From: Vagococcus elongatus
GTDB lineage: Bacteria; Bacillota; Bacilli; Lactobacillales; Vagococcaceae
Direction: 5' to 3'
NCBI RefSeq assembly: GCF_003987645.1
Contig: NZ_NGKA01000003.1
Coordinates: forward strand, 123,490-187,489
DNA: 64,000 bases
This document shows, piece after piece, positions 11,054 through 18,960 of the stretch. Within the stretch, counting starts at the first letter, position 1. Every line of letters begins with the position of its first letter. The notes under the pieces were generated by a model that was not told the DNA's origin, did no database searches, and was given only the letters and a program-made list of their open reading frames with translations. The position numbers and the translations under genes were made by a program.

Positions 11054-11998
11054 TTAGAGACTTTCTTGTTCCTTATTATTTTGCTGTACGTAGTGGTTAT
11101 AGAGTGTCTCTAAAAATTGAATTTCAGTCACATTTTGATAAGGCAAAACATAAAATTTAGCAAACTGAAAGATCGAAAAAATATTCCAAAAAAAGAATGA
11201 AAATCGCAGAATCAAAAGTTCAAGTTTATAACCGTGCATGATTTGCCGACTAAGCTGAATAGCTTCTGAAGCACTTAGGTCAGGATTTTTTTCAAGTAAA
11301 TAATTAGTCATAGCATACGCTGCCCCTTTTACAATACCGGGAATAACGAAAAGTAAGGACCATAAGAAAGTGTAAATGGCAATCAACACATTTGCTTTTA
11401 ATACTCGATTTTTTTGAGCTTTGATAAAATAAGAGAAAATTTTAAGACCATCTACTCGTTGCCCTCTAAGTGTGTGTATTGCGGACCACTGGAGCACAGC
11501 CTTAAAGAGGGAGGAAATCAAAAACAGTGCAGCTAAAGCCAAAATCATCACTAAAAACCAAAAAAATCGTGGCACTACCGAATAAGGGTCGCCGTAGCCA
11601 TAGTAGCCGTAATTACCTAAATAGCCGTAAATAATATTTCTGAAACTGTATAATAGTCCGTTGATAAAAAAATTGGAGATAGCTTTTCGGAAAACAAAAT
11701 GCACTACTAACGACGCAACAGTGAACCAAATAATTGTTTTTAACCATTCGCCGTATCTGCCAGATAATTTTTCTTGTGCCTGAGTTTTTAACTCTGCCCG
11801 CGTAATATTGAGGCCTTCCGACTCCTCGAGTATAAGTTCAAAATCATCATCTGCCTTCATTTGATTGATTTTGATAGCGAATCGCTCGTTGAAAGACTCA
11901 CCATTATCAGAAATGTTTTGTTCTACGTTGTATCCGCATTTAGAGCAAAACTTTGCTTCTGCTCGTAATTCTGTACCGCAATTTGGACAATATTTCAT
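11054..11998 (-). CDS. Zinc-ribbon membrane protein, DUF975-like
   Basis: 314 residues. The N terminus 'MKYCPNCGTELRAEAKFC' carries a treble-clef zinc ribbon (C4, C7, C18, C21), then an acidic linker. The rest has about five to six membrane segments and matches the DUF975 family, including 'GIVKGAAYAMTNYLL' and 'SASEAIQLSRQIMHGYK', the usual C-terminal family motif. A Gly/Tyr-rich loop (GYLGNYGYYGYGDPY) sits between membrane segments. The start at 11998 is used because the zinc ribbon begins there and AGGGTG precedes it. It is transcribed toward the orphan regulator, 64 bases away. Function unknown. Confidence 0.88.
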   Translation of the reverse strand: MKYCPNCGTELRAEAKFCSKCGYNVEQNISDNGESFNERFAIKINQMKADDDFELILEESEGLNITRAELKTQAQEKLSGRYGEWLKTIIWFTVASLVVHFVFRKAISNFFINGLLYSFRNIIYGYLGNYGYYGYGDPYSVVPRFFWFLVMILALAALFLISSLFKAVLQWSAIHTLRGQRVDGLKIFSYFIKAQKNRVLKANVLIAIYTFLWSLLFVIPGIVKGAAYAMTNYLLEKNPDLSASEAIQLSRQIMHGYKLELLILRFSFFFWNIFSIFQFAKFYVLPYQNVTEIQFLETLYNHYVQQNNKEQESL

Positions 11999-12293
11999 TT
12001 TTTTCACCCTATCTATCTTTTTTTCAAATACTAGAAATGTAAAGCCATAGTTTGTGCCCGTGGTGCCATTTAGAATTATACAAACCAGCTTCAGTACCAT
12101 GCCGGCTTACTGAGAAGATTTAATTCCACTAGATGCGAATGCTTCACTCAGTTACTTGGTTTGATTTAAGAAAATTGATACCCTTGAAAACTCCGTAATC
12201 AATGTGTACTCTCCTTTTTTGAACACATCCTTTTTTGAGTAAATCGACAAAAATGTAATTTTAACCTTCTGTAAATTATATTTTATAGACGAT

Positions 12294-12322
12294 TTGTATA
12301 TAACAAGTATTATTGATATAAT
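12294..12322 (+). promoter_or_regulatory. Promoter of the beta-lactamase-fold gene
   Basis: TTGTAT (12294-12299), 17 bases, then TATAAT (12317-12322) preceded by TG one base away. It lies 35 bases before the TTG start and fixes that start, because any upstream start in the frame would fall inside the promoter. The remaining 11999-12293 gap holds nothing else I recognise. Confidence 0.65.
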
Positions 12323-12356
12323 TTCATTAGTCAATAACTTTTTAAAGGAAGATAAT

Positions 12357-13298
12357 TTGAGAAGAGAAAATAGAAAACAAAGGCAGAAGAAAAGACAAAA
12401 AAGTGCATTTTTTCTTGCGGTCACTTTTGTGTTAGTTGCCTGTCTTACTTTTTTTGCCATGAGTTTTTTTAATCAAGAAAAAAAGAACGAGACTGCAGTT
12501 CTTGAATCATCCGACATAAAGATTTCAAGTCAAACTATTGAAACAAAGGATGAGACAGTGGCAACGACGAATACTACCGAACAATTAGTGATAGAAACTT
12601 CCGACGACACAGAGAAAGAAGTTTTAGATGATTCTGGTTTGCTGGCAAATGCTGCTCAAGTCAGCTATGGTGTGTATTATTTTAATAATGACACTTACAT
12701 ATCTAATAACAATAATGCCCCCATGGTTTCAGCCAGTGTCATCAAAGTGTTTATCATGAGCTATATTTATGAAAAAGGTATCGGTTTGCAAGTTACTTCT
12801 GCAGGAGAATCTTTAAGCAGTTTAACACAGCGGATGATTCAAAGCAGTGATAACCATGCGACTAACACAATCATTGATTATCTTGGGATGGATGTGCTGA
12901 ATCAGTATTTTGAAGAATCAGGTTATTTTGATACGCAAATACAGAGAAAAATGTTAGATGAACAGGCAAGGAGCTTAGGGAAAGAAAATTATACGTCCTT
13001 GAATGATACGATGTCCTTTCTCAAGAAAATATATCAAAACAAAGATAGCGCTCCTTATTCACTAATGTTGGAAGTCATGGCAGGACAACAAATACGAACG
13101 AAAATCCCGCGCAAACTGCCAGCAAACATTGTAGTAGCTAATAAAACCGGGGAACTTCCTGCAGTAGAAAATGATATTGGTCTCGTTTTATCCGTACCAG
13201 ATCCTTTTGCGATTGTTGTTCTGTCAAACAACGTGTCCAGCAGTGAAGGGATGCGGGACGCTATTGGAAATTTTGCTTTGAATGCTTTAAGGGAATAA
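12357..13298 (+). CDS. Membrane-anchored beta-lactamase-fold serine hydrolase
   Basis: 313 residues: a basic cytoplasmic start, one membrane anchor (about 17-38), a Ser/Thr/Glu-rich linker to about residue 95, and a class A beta-lactamase/PBP-like domain outside the cell. The three signature elements are present: SVIK (S127-K130), SDN (S164-D165-N166) and KTG (K263-T264-G265). The segment where class A enzymes have the deacylating Glu166 reads 'KMLDEQARSLGKENYTSLND', without the ExxLN motif at the right distance, and the SxxK-SDN spacing is 37 instead of about 60 residues. I therefore expect a PBP-like or peptidoglycan-acting enzyme rather than an antibiotic-hydrolysing lactamase. TTG start with AAAGGAAG upstream. 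It is followed after 34 bases by another zinc-ribbon gene. Confidence 0.85.
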   Translation: MRRENRKQRQKKRQKSAFFLAVTFVLVACLTFFAMSFFNQEKKNETAVLESSDIKISSQTIETKDETVATTNTTEQLVIETSDDTEKEVLDDSGLLANAAQVSYGVYYFNNDTYISNNNNAPMVSASVIKVFIMSYIYEKGIGLQVTSAGESLSSLTQRMIQSSDNHATNTIIDYLGMDVLNQYFEESGYFDTQIQRKMLDEQARSLGKENYTSLNDTMSFLKKIYQNKDSAPYSLMLEVMAGQQIRTKIPRKLPANIVVANKTGELPAVENDIGLVLSVPDPFAIVVLSNNVSSSEGMRDAIGNFALNALRE

Positions 13299-13332
13299 AA
13301 TAAAGGAACCAGAGAGAAATGAGGAGAGTTAA

Positions 13333-14295
13333 ATGAAATATTGTCCAAACTGTGGAGCTTCTAATCAAGGAGATGCGATGTTCTGCGAACAATGCGGGCA
13401 TCATTTTATTTCAGAAGATGAGGGTATTGATAAAGTAGAGTTGGAACAAGAACTTCGATCAGTGGGCAGTGATCCGGTTCCAGTCTATAAGGGGGACCAA
13501 AAACCAACTGGTCGAAATAAAATTATAATCATATTTGCAGCAGTTCTTGCCTTAGGAATAATTGTCGGAACAGGAATTTATTTTGCTACTTCACGAAAAG
13601 AAAAGCCTGAACCTGTTGTTCAAACAACGCCTACTTCAACAACTTCGGAAAAAGAGGAAGAAGCGGAAGAAGCGGAAGAAGCGAATAAATATGATGCTAT
13701 TATTCAGGAAGCAAAGGTTTTGACAATCAACGGTAATTACAAAGAATCTTCGCTAAAACTTGCTTCGATTCCAGTCAGCGAACTATCGAAAGAGGAATTT
13801 AGCTCGATTCGTGAGGCAGTGGAAGAATTGACTAAGCAAAACAATGATGGGATACAGGAAGAAAAAGGCAAGCAGTCGGAAGAGGCGAAGAAGCAAGCTG
13901 CTCAAAGTGCCACTGCGAGTGGATTTACGGGAGATTTTGCTAAATGGGCGAACACATTTTTATTTTATTATTCTCAGGGCGGTCAAAAACAAAGTTCACT
14001 AACTATCTCAGCCAATGGCGGCGTCACTCAAAATAATTATGATGGGACGCAATATTTTGGCAAGGCTACAATCGCAAGTTCGGGCGGGAGTATTTTGAGT
14101 TATGAGACCAACGAATCTTATCCGATGGACATGCCGGCAACCAAGATGATTCGACCAGATGTGGCAATCACTGTCCAATGGGATGTTGGGGGCAGTCAAG
14201 TATTTTACGGCTATCTTTCCTATTCTTCACGTCTGGCATTGACAGATGGTTTGTCTAAAAATGCCGGTGTCAATGAAGTCTGGATATCATATTAA
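13333..14295 (+). CDS. Zinc-ribbon, single-pass membrane protein
   Basis: 320 residues. The N-terminal zinc ribbon (C4, C7, C18, C21) is nearly identical in layout to that of the minus-strand protein at 11.1-12.0 kb. One membrane helix (about 58-76) follows, then a Glu-rich, probably coiled linker (about 90-190) and an extracytoplasmic beta-rich domain of about 115 residues ending at the C terminus. The architecture (cytoplasmic ribbon, one helix, outside domain) recalls the TcaA/YvbJ type of wall-stress proteins, but the outer domain is not one I recognise. Ribosome binding site GAGGAGAG. Probably co-transcribed with the serine hydrolase. Confidence 0.85.
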   Translation: MKYCPNCGASNQGDAMFCEQCGHHFISEDEGIDKVELEQELRSVGSDPVPVYKGDQKPTGRNKIIIIFAAVLALGIIVGTGIYFATSRKEKPEPVVQTTPTSTTSEKEEEAEEAEEANKYDAIIQEAKVLTINGNYKESSLKLASIPVSELSKEEFSSIREAVEELTKQNNDGIQEEKGKQSEEAKKQAAQSATASGFTGDFAKWANTFLFYYSQGGQKQSSLTISANGGVTQNNYDGTQYFGKATIASSGGSILSYETNESYPMDMPATKMIRPDVAITVQWDVGGSQVFYGYLSYSSRLALTDGLSKNAGVNEVWISY

Positions 14296-14316
14296 TTATT
14301 AAACTATTGAATGATG

Positions 14317-14358
14317 AAAATGACAAGTTCTCTAAAGAGAGAATTTGTCATTTTTTTT
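14317..14358 (+). terminator. Terminator after the zinc-ribbon gene
   Basis: AAAATGACAAGTTCTCT pairs with AGAGAATTTGTCATTTT around a 3-base loop, followed by a run of T. Confidence 0.85.
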
Positions 14359-14491
14359 ACAACACAATTCTGACGTTCAATATAAATAACTTGTTTGAAG
14401 GTGCTGCTGCATCTGTTAAAATCGACTGTAATTTTAGGACGAATACTGATAAAATGAATAAAAATCATCTTTTTTATCACGGAGGTGCAAA

Positions 14492-14956
14492 GTGGATTAT
14501 ATAGTCGAAGAGATACGTTACAAAGACATCAATGACGAACACTATCGGTTGTTGCTAGAAGCAGACCCTTCAAGGGAAAAAGTTGAAAGTTATTTAAAAC
14601 AAGGAAATATCTATGCTGCCAAAATAAAGCAAAAACTTGCGGGGATAATGGTATTAATACCTAAAGGAGCAAAAATAATAGAAATAGTTAACCTGAGCGT
14701 ATCTCAAGAATTTCGTCAGAAGGGGATTGGAACAAATTTACTTCAAAAGGCATTGACACTAGCAAAAGAAAAAGGTTATAAAACAATTGAAATTGGGACA
14801 GGAAGCACCAGCTTTCAACAATTATATATGTATCAAAAGAACGGTTTTAGAATGGAGTCTATCGACAGGAATTTTTTTGTAAAGCAATATGATCAAGAGA
14901 TTATCGAAAATGGTTTGGTGTTGAAGGATATGGTTCGATTGAGTCAAAACCTCTGA
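14492..14956 (+). CDS. GNAT-family N-acetyltransferase
   Basis: 154 residues. Acetyl-CoA binding motif A is 'VSQEFRQKGIGTNLLQKAL' (pattern R/QxxGxG), and the C-terminal 'LYMYQKNGFR' is the family's usual motif B. GTG start at 14492 with a near-perfect GGAGGTG site. The substrate (protein N terminus, antibiotic or metabolite) cannot be told. Single gene, own promoter likely around 14440-14460, followed by 200 bases without a gene. Confidence 0.9.
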   Translation: MDYIVEEIRYKDINDEHYRLLLEADPSREKVESYLKQGNIYAAKIKQKLAGIMVLIPKGAKIIEIVNLSVSQEFRQKGIGTNLLQKALTLAKEKGYKTIEIGTGSTSFQQLYMYQKNGFRMESIDRNFFVKQYDQEIIENGLVLKDMVRLSQNL

Positions 14957-15106
14957 TGTGCCATGTTCTGACAAAAATAAAAATCATTATATTTGTTTTC
15001 TAACAGGTTAGCTAGGCAGTGGGGAATTTTAATGGGCAAAGGTAGTATGCTTGTTTTCTAAATTTGTTTAAAATAGCTTTTCTTTTAAAATAGAGAGCAG
15101 AAAATT

Positions 15107-15115
15107 TGCTATACT
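15107..15115 (+). promoter_or_regulatory. Extended -10 promoter of the ligase gene
   Basis: TGCTATACT, about 46 bases before the start; no convincing -35. Confidence 0.45.
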
Positions 15116-15160
15116 GAAGCATGATATCTATGATGAAAAAATTGTTAAGGGAGTTTTTTG

Positions 15161-16174
15161 ATGAATATTGTAGTTTTGGCTGGCGGGTACAGCGATGAAC
15201 GTGACGTCTCTCTTTCTTCAGGAAGCATGATTGCCAACGCTTTGATCAAAAAAAATCATCGTGTGTTGCTGGTTGATCCATATGTAGGATTAAAGAATAT
15301 CGCCAATTTTGAAGAAGGTTTTAAACGGTACGAACAAAAGGCTTATTCTTATCAAGTACCGATTCAAGCACCAGATCTTGAGAAAATAAAAGCCGAACAA
15401 AATAATCAGGAAGAATTAATCGGTCCCAATGTTTTAGCTCTCTGTCAGACGGCGGATGTGGTCTTTCCAGCGCTCCATGGCGGAATGGGTGAAAATGGTC
15501 AGCTTCAAGCCTTACTGGACATTTTTAATATCTCATATACAGGGACTGGATTTTTAGGCAGTGCTTTGGCAATGGATAAAAAACTTTCCAAGGAACTTTT
15601 TTTACAACATCAAATTCCTACACCTGCAAGTTTTTCGACCGATGGAAAGGAACAAATATCTTTTCCTTGCGTCATTAAACCGAATAACAGCGGGTCAAGT
15701 ATTGGTGTTAAAATCGTTCAGACGGAACAGGAGTTTTTCTCAGCATTGGCGGAGGCAAAAAACTACGATAGTGAGCCACTGATTGAAGAAACGATCACAG
15801 GGCGAGAATTTTCAGTGGGGATTTTAGATGGAGAGGTATTGCCTATTATTGAAATACAGCCTAAAACGGGCTTTTATGATTATGCAAATAAATATCAAGA
15901 AGGGGCAGTAGAAGAAAGTTGTCCGGCAGACTTGTCAAAAGAAAAAACATTGGAGATGCAGAGACTGGCATTAAAAGTACATCAAGTGTTGAGACTAGGC
16001 ACTTATGCTCGAATTGACTTTATGATGGATCAAGCAGGTGCTATATTTTGTATAGAAGCCAATACGCTGCCGGGAATGACGCCAACTAGCTTATTACCCC
16101 AGGAAGCTTTAGCAGCGGGTATATCCTATGAAGATTTGTGTGAAAAAATCGTTCACTTAGCTTTAAAAAAATAG
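15161..16174 (+). CDS. D-alanine--D-alanine ligase family protein
   Basis: An ATP-grasp ligase of 337 residues making a D-Ala-D-X dipeptide for peptidoglycan precursors. Visible: N-terminal 'VVLAGGYSDERDVSLSSG', the glycine loop 'PNNSGSSIGVK', and the Mg/ATP site 'FCIEANTLPGMTP'. The omega-loop segment 'GFYDYANKY' keeps the Lys-Tyr pair of D-Ala-D-Ala enzymes such as E. coli DdlB (Tyr216) rather than the D-lactate-type residues of VanA/VanB, so D-Ala-D-Ala is the likely product; D-Ser cannot be excluded. The N terminus looks more like clostridial-type ligases than the housekeeping enterococcal Ddl as I remember it, so a second ligase is possible. No vanH, vanX or vanT genes are near. The ATG at 15161 is preferred over the adjacent TTG because AAGGGAG is at better distance. 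Confidence 0.9.
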   Translation: MNIVVLAGGYSDERDVSLSSGSMIANALIKKNHRVLLVDPYVGLKNIANFEEGFKRYEQKAYSYQVPIQAPDLEKIKAEQNNQEELIGPNVLALCQTADVVFPALHGGMGENGQLQALLDIFNISYTGTGFLGSALAMDKKLSKELFLQHQIPTPASFSTDGKEQISFPCVIKPNNSGSSIGVKIVQTEQEFFSALAEAKNYDSEPLIEETITGREFSVGILDGEVLPIIEIQPKTGFYDYANKYQEGAVEESCPADLSKEKTLEMQRLALKVHQVLRLGTYARIDFMMDQAGAIFCIEANTLPGMTPTSLLPQEALAAGISYEDLCEKIVHLALKK

Positions 16175-16299
16175 GGTTAAAATGGCTGAAAAAAAAAGAA
16201 GTAAAGACTATCATGTAAACTGTGGATTGGCCGTAGTTTTACAAAAAAATTGGCATAGTTATAGTTTGTGACAGCAATCATTTATCTGGAGGGATTAAA

Positions 16300-16995
16300 A
16301 TGAAAATCATGCTAGTTGAGGATGACAAAAAAATAGCATGGCTAGTGAGTGAACATCTAAAAAAATATGGCTATACTCTGGTGTTGCCCCCTGATCTAAA
16401 GGAAGTAATGACATTTTTTGAAAAGGAAATTCCAGACTTAGTCTTGATGGATGTTAATCTTCCTTTTTACGATGGGTTTTATTGGACCAAGAAGATTCGG
16501 CAAATTTCCAAATGTCCGATTATTTTTCTGTCTGCAAGAGAAAGCAGTATGGACCAAGTCGTTGCCTTAGATTATGGTGCAGATGACTATATCACCAAAC
16601 CTTTTTCCTACGATTTGCTCCTTGCAAAAGTCAAGAGTCATATACGACGGGTGTATGGGGAGTATGCTATCGGTAATGAAGAGCGAGTCTATGAAAAAAA
16701 TGGACTGCGCTATTATCCTGAACGTTTGGAAATTCATTATGGCGAGTCTGTAGAATTTGTGACCAAAAAAGAAGGGGAATTAGTCGAATTATTATTAGTG
16801 ACTTATCCGGAAGTTGTTAGTCGGGAGGCAATTTTAGAAAAATTGTGGGATACGCAAGATTTTGTTGATGACAATACGTTGTCCGTTAATATTACGCGCC
16901 TGAGAAAAAAATTTCAGGACGTTGGATTGCCGGACAGTATTTTGACGATTCGCGGCAAGGGTTACAAATTAGTTTTAGGTGACCTTCATGATTAA
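16300..16995 (+). CDS. Bce-type response regulator
   Basis: An OmpR-family regulator of 231 residues. Acidic pocket E7-D8-D9, phosphoacceptor D51 (LMDVNLP), conserved K in 'TKPFSYD', and a C-terminal winged helix ending 'ILTIRGKGYKLVLG'. First gene of a unit with an intramembrane-sensing kinase, an ABC ATPase and a large permease, the standard layout of antimicrobial-peptide detoxification modules (BceRS-AB, GraRS-VraFG). It probably activates the ABC genes when the transporter meets its peptide. Ribosome binding site TGGAGGG. Confidence 0.94.
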   Translation: MKIMLVEDDKKIAWLVSEHLKKYGYTLVLPPDLKEVMTFFEKEIPDLVLMDVNLPFYDGFYWTKKIRQISKCPIIFLSARESSMDQVVALDYGADDYITKPFSYDLLLAKVKSHIRRVYGEYAIGNEERVYEKNGLRYYPERLEIHYGESVEFVTKKEGELVELLLVTYPEVVSREAILEKLWDTQDFVDDNTLSVNITRLRKKFQDVGLPDSILTIRGKGYKLVLGDLHD

Positions 16996-17980
16996 AGTTT
17001 TTCTTCGTCATCAGCTGCCCTATATTTGTTTATATATCCTTTCGGTCAGTTTATTAGGCGGTATTTTCTGGCTGGATGGTTACCGCAATTGGCAAGTCCT
17101 TTTATATGGCGCACTTTTATCGGTAACCTTACTTTTGATTTATCTGATTGTTTATTTTTTTTCCCATCACCAGCTTTACAAGATGCTTGGTGATAAGGAT
17201 CAAAAGCTTTTGTTTGATACGTCAAGAAAAGACATTAGTTTCTTTTCTAAACAAGTCAATGAACTGTTGTTGACCCAACAAAAAATGTCTTACGATGAGA
17301 TGGTCAAGATTCGCGATTCCAGAGAAGAGCATTTGAAGTTTATCCATTTGTGGGTACATCAAATGAAAACGCCCTTAGCAGTGATTGATTTGATGATACA
17401 GTCAGGCGAACTTGACAAGCAAAATCTGCTGGAGGAGACAGAAAAAATCAACGACGGCTTGCGTATGGCATTAAACATGGCAAGAATCGAGTCCTTTGAG
17501 ACAGATTTTGTCATAGAAAAGTCATCTTTGAATCACATCGTTCATGAGGTAATTCAAGAACAAAAGCGTAATTTTATTCGTCACCGGGTCTATCCTAAAG
17601 TGTTGTTCCATCAGGAGTATTTTGTAGAGACTGATAAGAAGTGGCTGCAGTTTAGTCTTTACCAGATTGTCAGCAATAGTATCAAATATTCTTCTGGGAA
17701 GGGTACCAGTATTGAATTTGATGTCATCAAAAAAGGGGATAATCTGCAGCTGGTTATTCGTGATTATGGTGCCGGTATTGCCCCGGAAGATTTACCTCGG
17801 GTTTTTGATCCCTTCTTTACTGGCAGTCAAGGCAGAATTCATCAAGAAGCTACTGGTATGGGATTATACCTTGTGAGAGAAATATTTGAGCAGTTAGATC
17901 ATCAAATTGAAATTGAGTCTGATGTTGGTAAAGGAACAACAGTAAGACTGATGTTTAGCAACTTTATGACAGAAATGTAA
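16988..17980 (+). CDS. Bce-type intramembrane-sensing histidine kinase
   Basis: 330 residues: two N-terminal membrane helices (about 10-30 and 38-58) joined by only a few residues, so there is no outside sensor domain, as in BceS. Phosphoacceptor H124 lies in 'WVHQMKTPLAV'. The C-terminal ATPase domain has the N box 'QIVSNSIKYS', the D box 'DYGAGI' and 'GMGLYLV'. It overlaps the regulator gene by 8 bases. The start at ATG 16988 has AGGTGA at good spacing; an in-frame GTG nine bases earlier does not. In this family the kinase senses peptides through the partner permease. Confidence 0.94.
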   Translation: MIKVFLRHQLPYICLYILSVSLLGGIFWLDGYRNWQVLLYGALLSVTLLLIYLIVYFFSHHQLYKMLGDKDQKLLFDTSRKDISFFSKQVNELLLTQQKMSYDEMVKIRDSREEHLKFIHLWVHQMKTPLAVIDLMIQSGELDKQNLLEETEKINDGLRMALNMARIESFETDFVIEKSSLNHIVHEVIQEQKRNFIRHRVYPKVLFHQEYFVETDKKWLQFSLYQIVSNSIKYSSGKGTSIEFDVIKKGDNLQLVIRDYGAGIAPEDLPRVFDPFFTGSQGRIHQEATGMGLYLVREIFEQLDHQIEIESDVGKGTTVRLMFSNFMTEM

Positions 17981-18072
17981 GGCAACTGTCACTCTATTCA
18001 ATGGCTAAAGGCATCATCGTTAGCTAGAATAAAAAGAACAAGTGAAGGCTGTGGCTTAAAGGAGGAAAGAGC

Positions 18073-18849
18073 ATGGTTTATTTAGAATTGAAAAATGTAA
18101 CCAAAACTTATTCTGGCGTGGTCCCTTATGAAGCCATCCGCCGGGTGAATTTAAAAGTTCCCAAGGGTGAATTTGTCAGTATCATGGGACCGTCTGGAAG
18201 CGGAAAAACCACTTTACTAAATCTGATTGCCACACTGGACCGACCGACCAACGGTTCTATCTTTTTAAATCAGAAAGAACCTCATCAGTTAAAAAAAGAT
18301 GAGATGGCTAAATTCCGCAGAAGGGAATTAGGTTTTGTTTTTCAAGAGGCTAATTTATTAAAAACATTGTCTGTCAGAGAAAATATCATGTTGCCTTTGA
18401 CCTTAGACAAGGTGCCGGTGGCGGAGATGAAAGAAAAGGCGGAGGCACTTATGGAAGCCGTTGCTATCACGCCTCTTGCTGATAAGCGGATTTATGAAAT
18501 ATCTGGGGGAGAAGCCCAGCGTGTAGCCATTGCCAGAGCTTTAATCCATGAACCCAGTTTGATTCTTGCAGATGAACCTACAGGCAATTTGGACTCTCAA
18601 GCAGCGGGCAATGTCATGAAATTGCTGGCACAGATGAATCGTGAAAAAGAGGTCACAACTTTAATGGTGACTCATGATGCTGTTTCTGCAAGTTATTCTC
18701 ACCGGGTGATTTTTATCAAAGATGGTCAATTATATAACGAGATATATTGCGGGGAAAGCCGCAAGATTTTTTTCCAGAGTATTATGGATGTATTAGCTCA
18801 CTTGGGGGGCGTCAACCACGAGTTTCAAGCACCACCCGTATTTCAGTAA
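18073..18849 (+). CDS. Bce-type ABC transporter ATPase
   Basis: 258 residues. Walker A GPSGSGKTT, the signature ISGGEAQRVAIARAL, Walker B LILADEPTGNLDS and the H-loop MVTHDA are all intact; the MacB/LolD-like 'DEPTGNLDS' is typical of peptide-detoxification and lipoprotein-type ABC proteins. Strong AAAGGAGG site. It partners the permease that starts 111 bases downstream; a terminator-like hairpin lies in that gap. Confidence 0.94.
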   Translation: MVYLELKNVTKTYSGVVPYEAIRRVNLKVPKGEFVSIMGPSGSGKTTLLNLIATLDRPTNGSIFLNQKEPHQLKKDEMAKFRRRELGFVFQEANLLKTLSVRENIMLPLTLDKVPVAEMKEKAEALMEAVAITPLADKRIYEISGGEAQRVAIARALIHEPSLILADEPTGNLDSQAAGNVMKLLAQMNREKEVTTLMVTHDAVSASYSHRVIFIKDGQLYNEIYCGESRKIFFQSIMDVLAHLGGVNHEFQAPPVFQ

Positions 18850-18878
18850 AAGCAACTGGCAACTGGCTTTTTGTTTTT

Positions 18879-18910
18879 AGCTGACGTAGCCGGTGACGTG
18901 CCAGCTTTTT
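18879..18910 (+). terminator. Hairpin between the ABC ATPase and permease genes
   Basis: AGCTG and CAGCT ends with an inner ACGT/ACGT pairing and a short bulge, followed by TTTTT. It may be a weak terminator that lowers permease expression. The stem is imperfect. Confidence 0.35.
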
Positions 18911-18960
18911 GATTGAATTATTTTTTTATGAGTAAATAGTCAGGTAGAGGAGGGATGATG

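Noticed and set aside
14307..14504. 65-codon plus-strand frame after the zinc-ribbon gene
   Set aside because: It runs through a strong terminator hairpin and overlaps the ribosome binding site and start of the acetyltransferase gene.
15161..17980. Vancomycin-resistance (van-type) cluster, suggested by a ligase next to a two-component system
   Set aside because: The ligase omega loop is D-Ala-D-Ala type, there is no vanH, vanX, vanY or vanT, and the kinase is Bce-type with no sensor domain.
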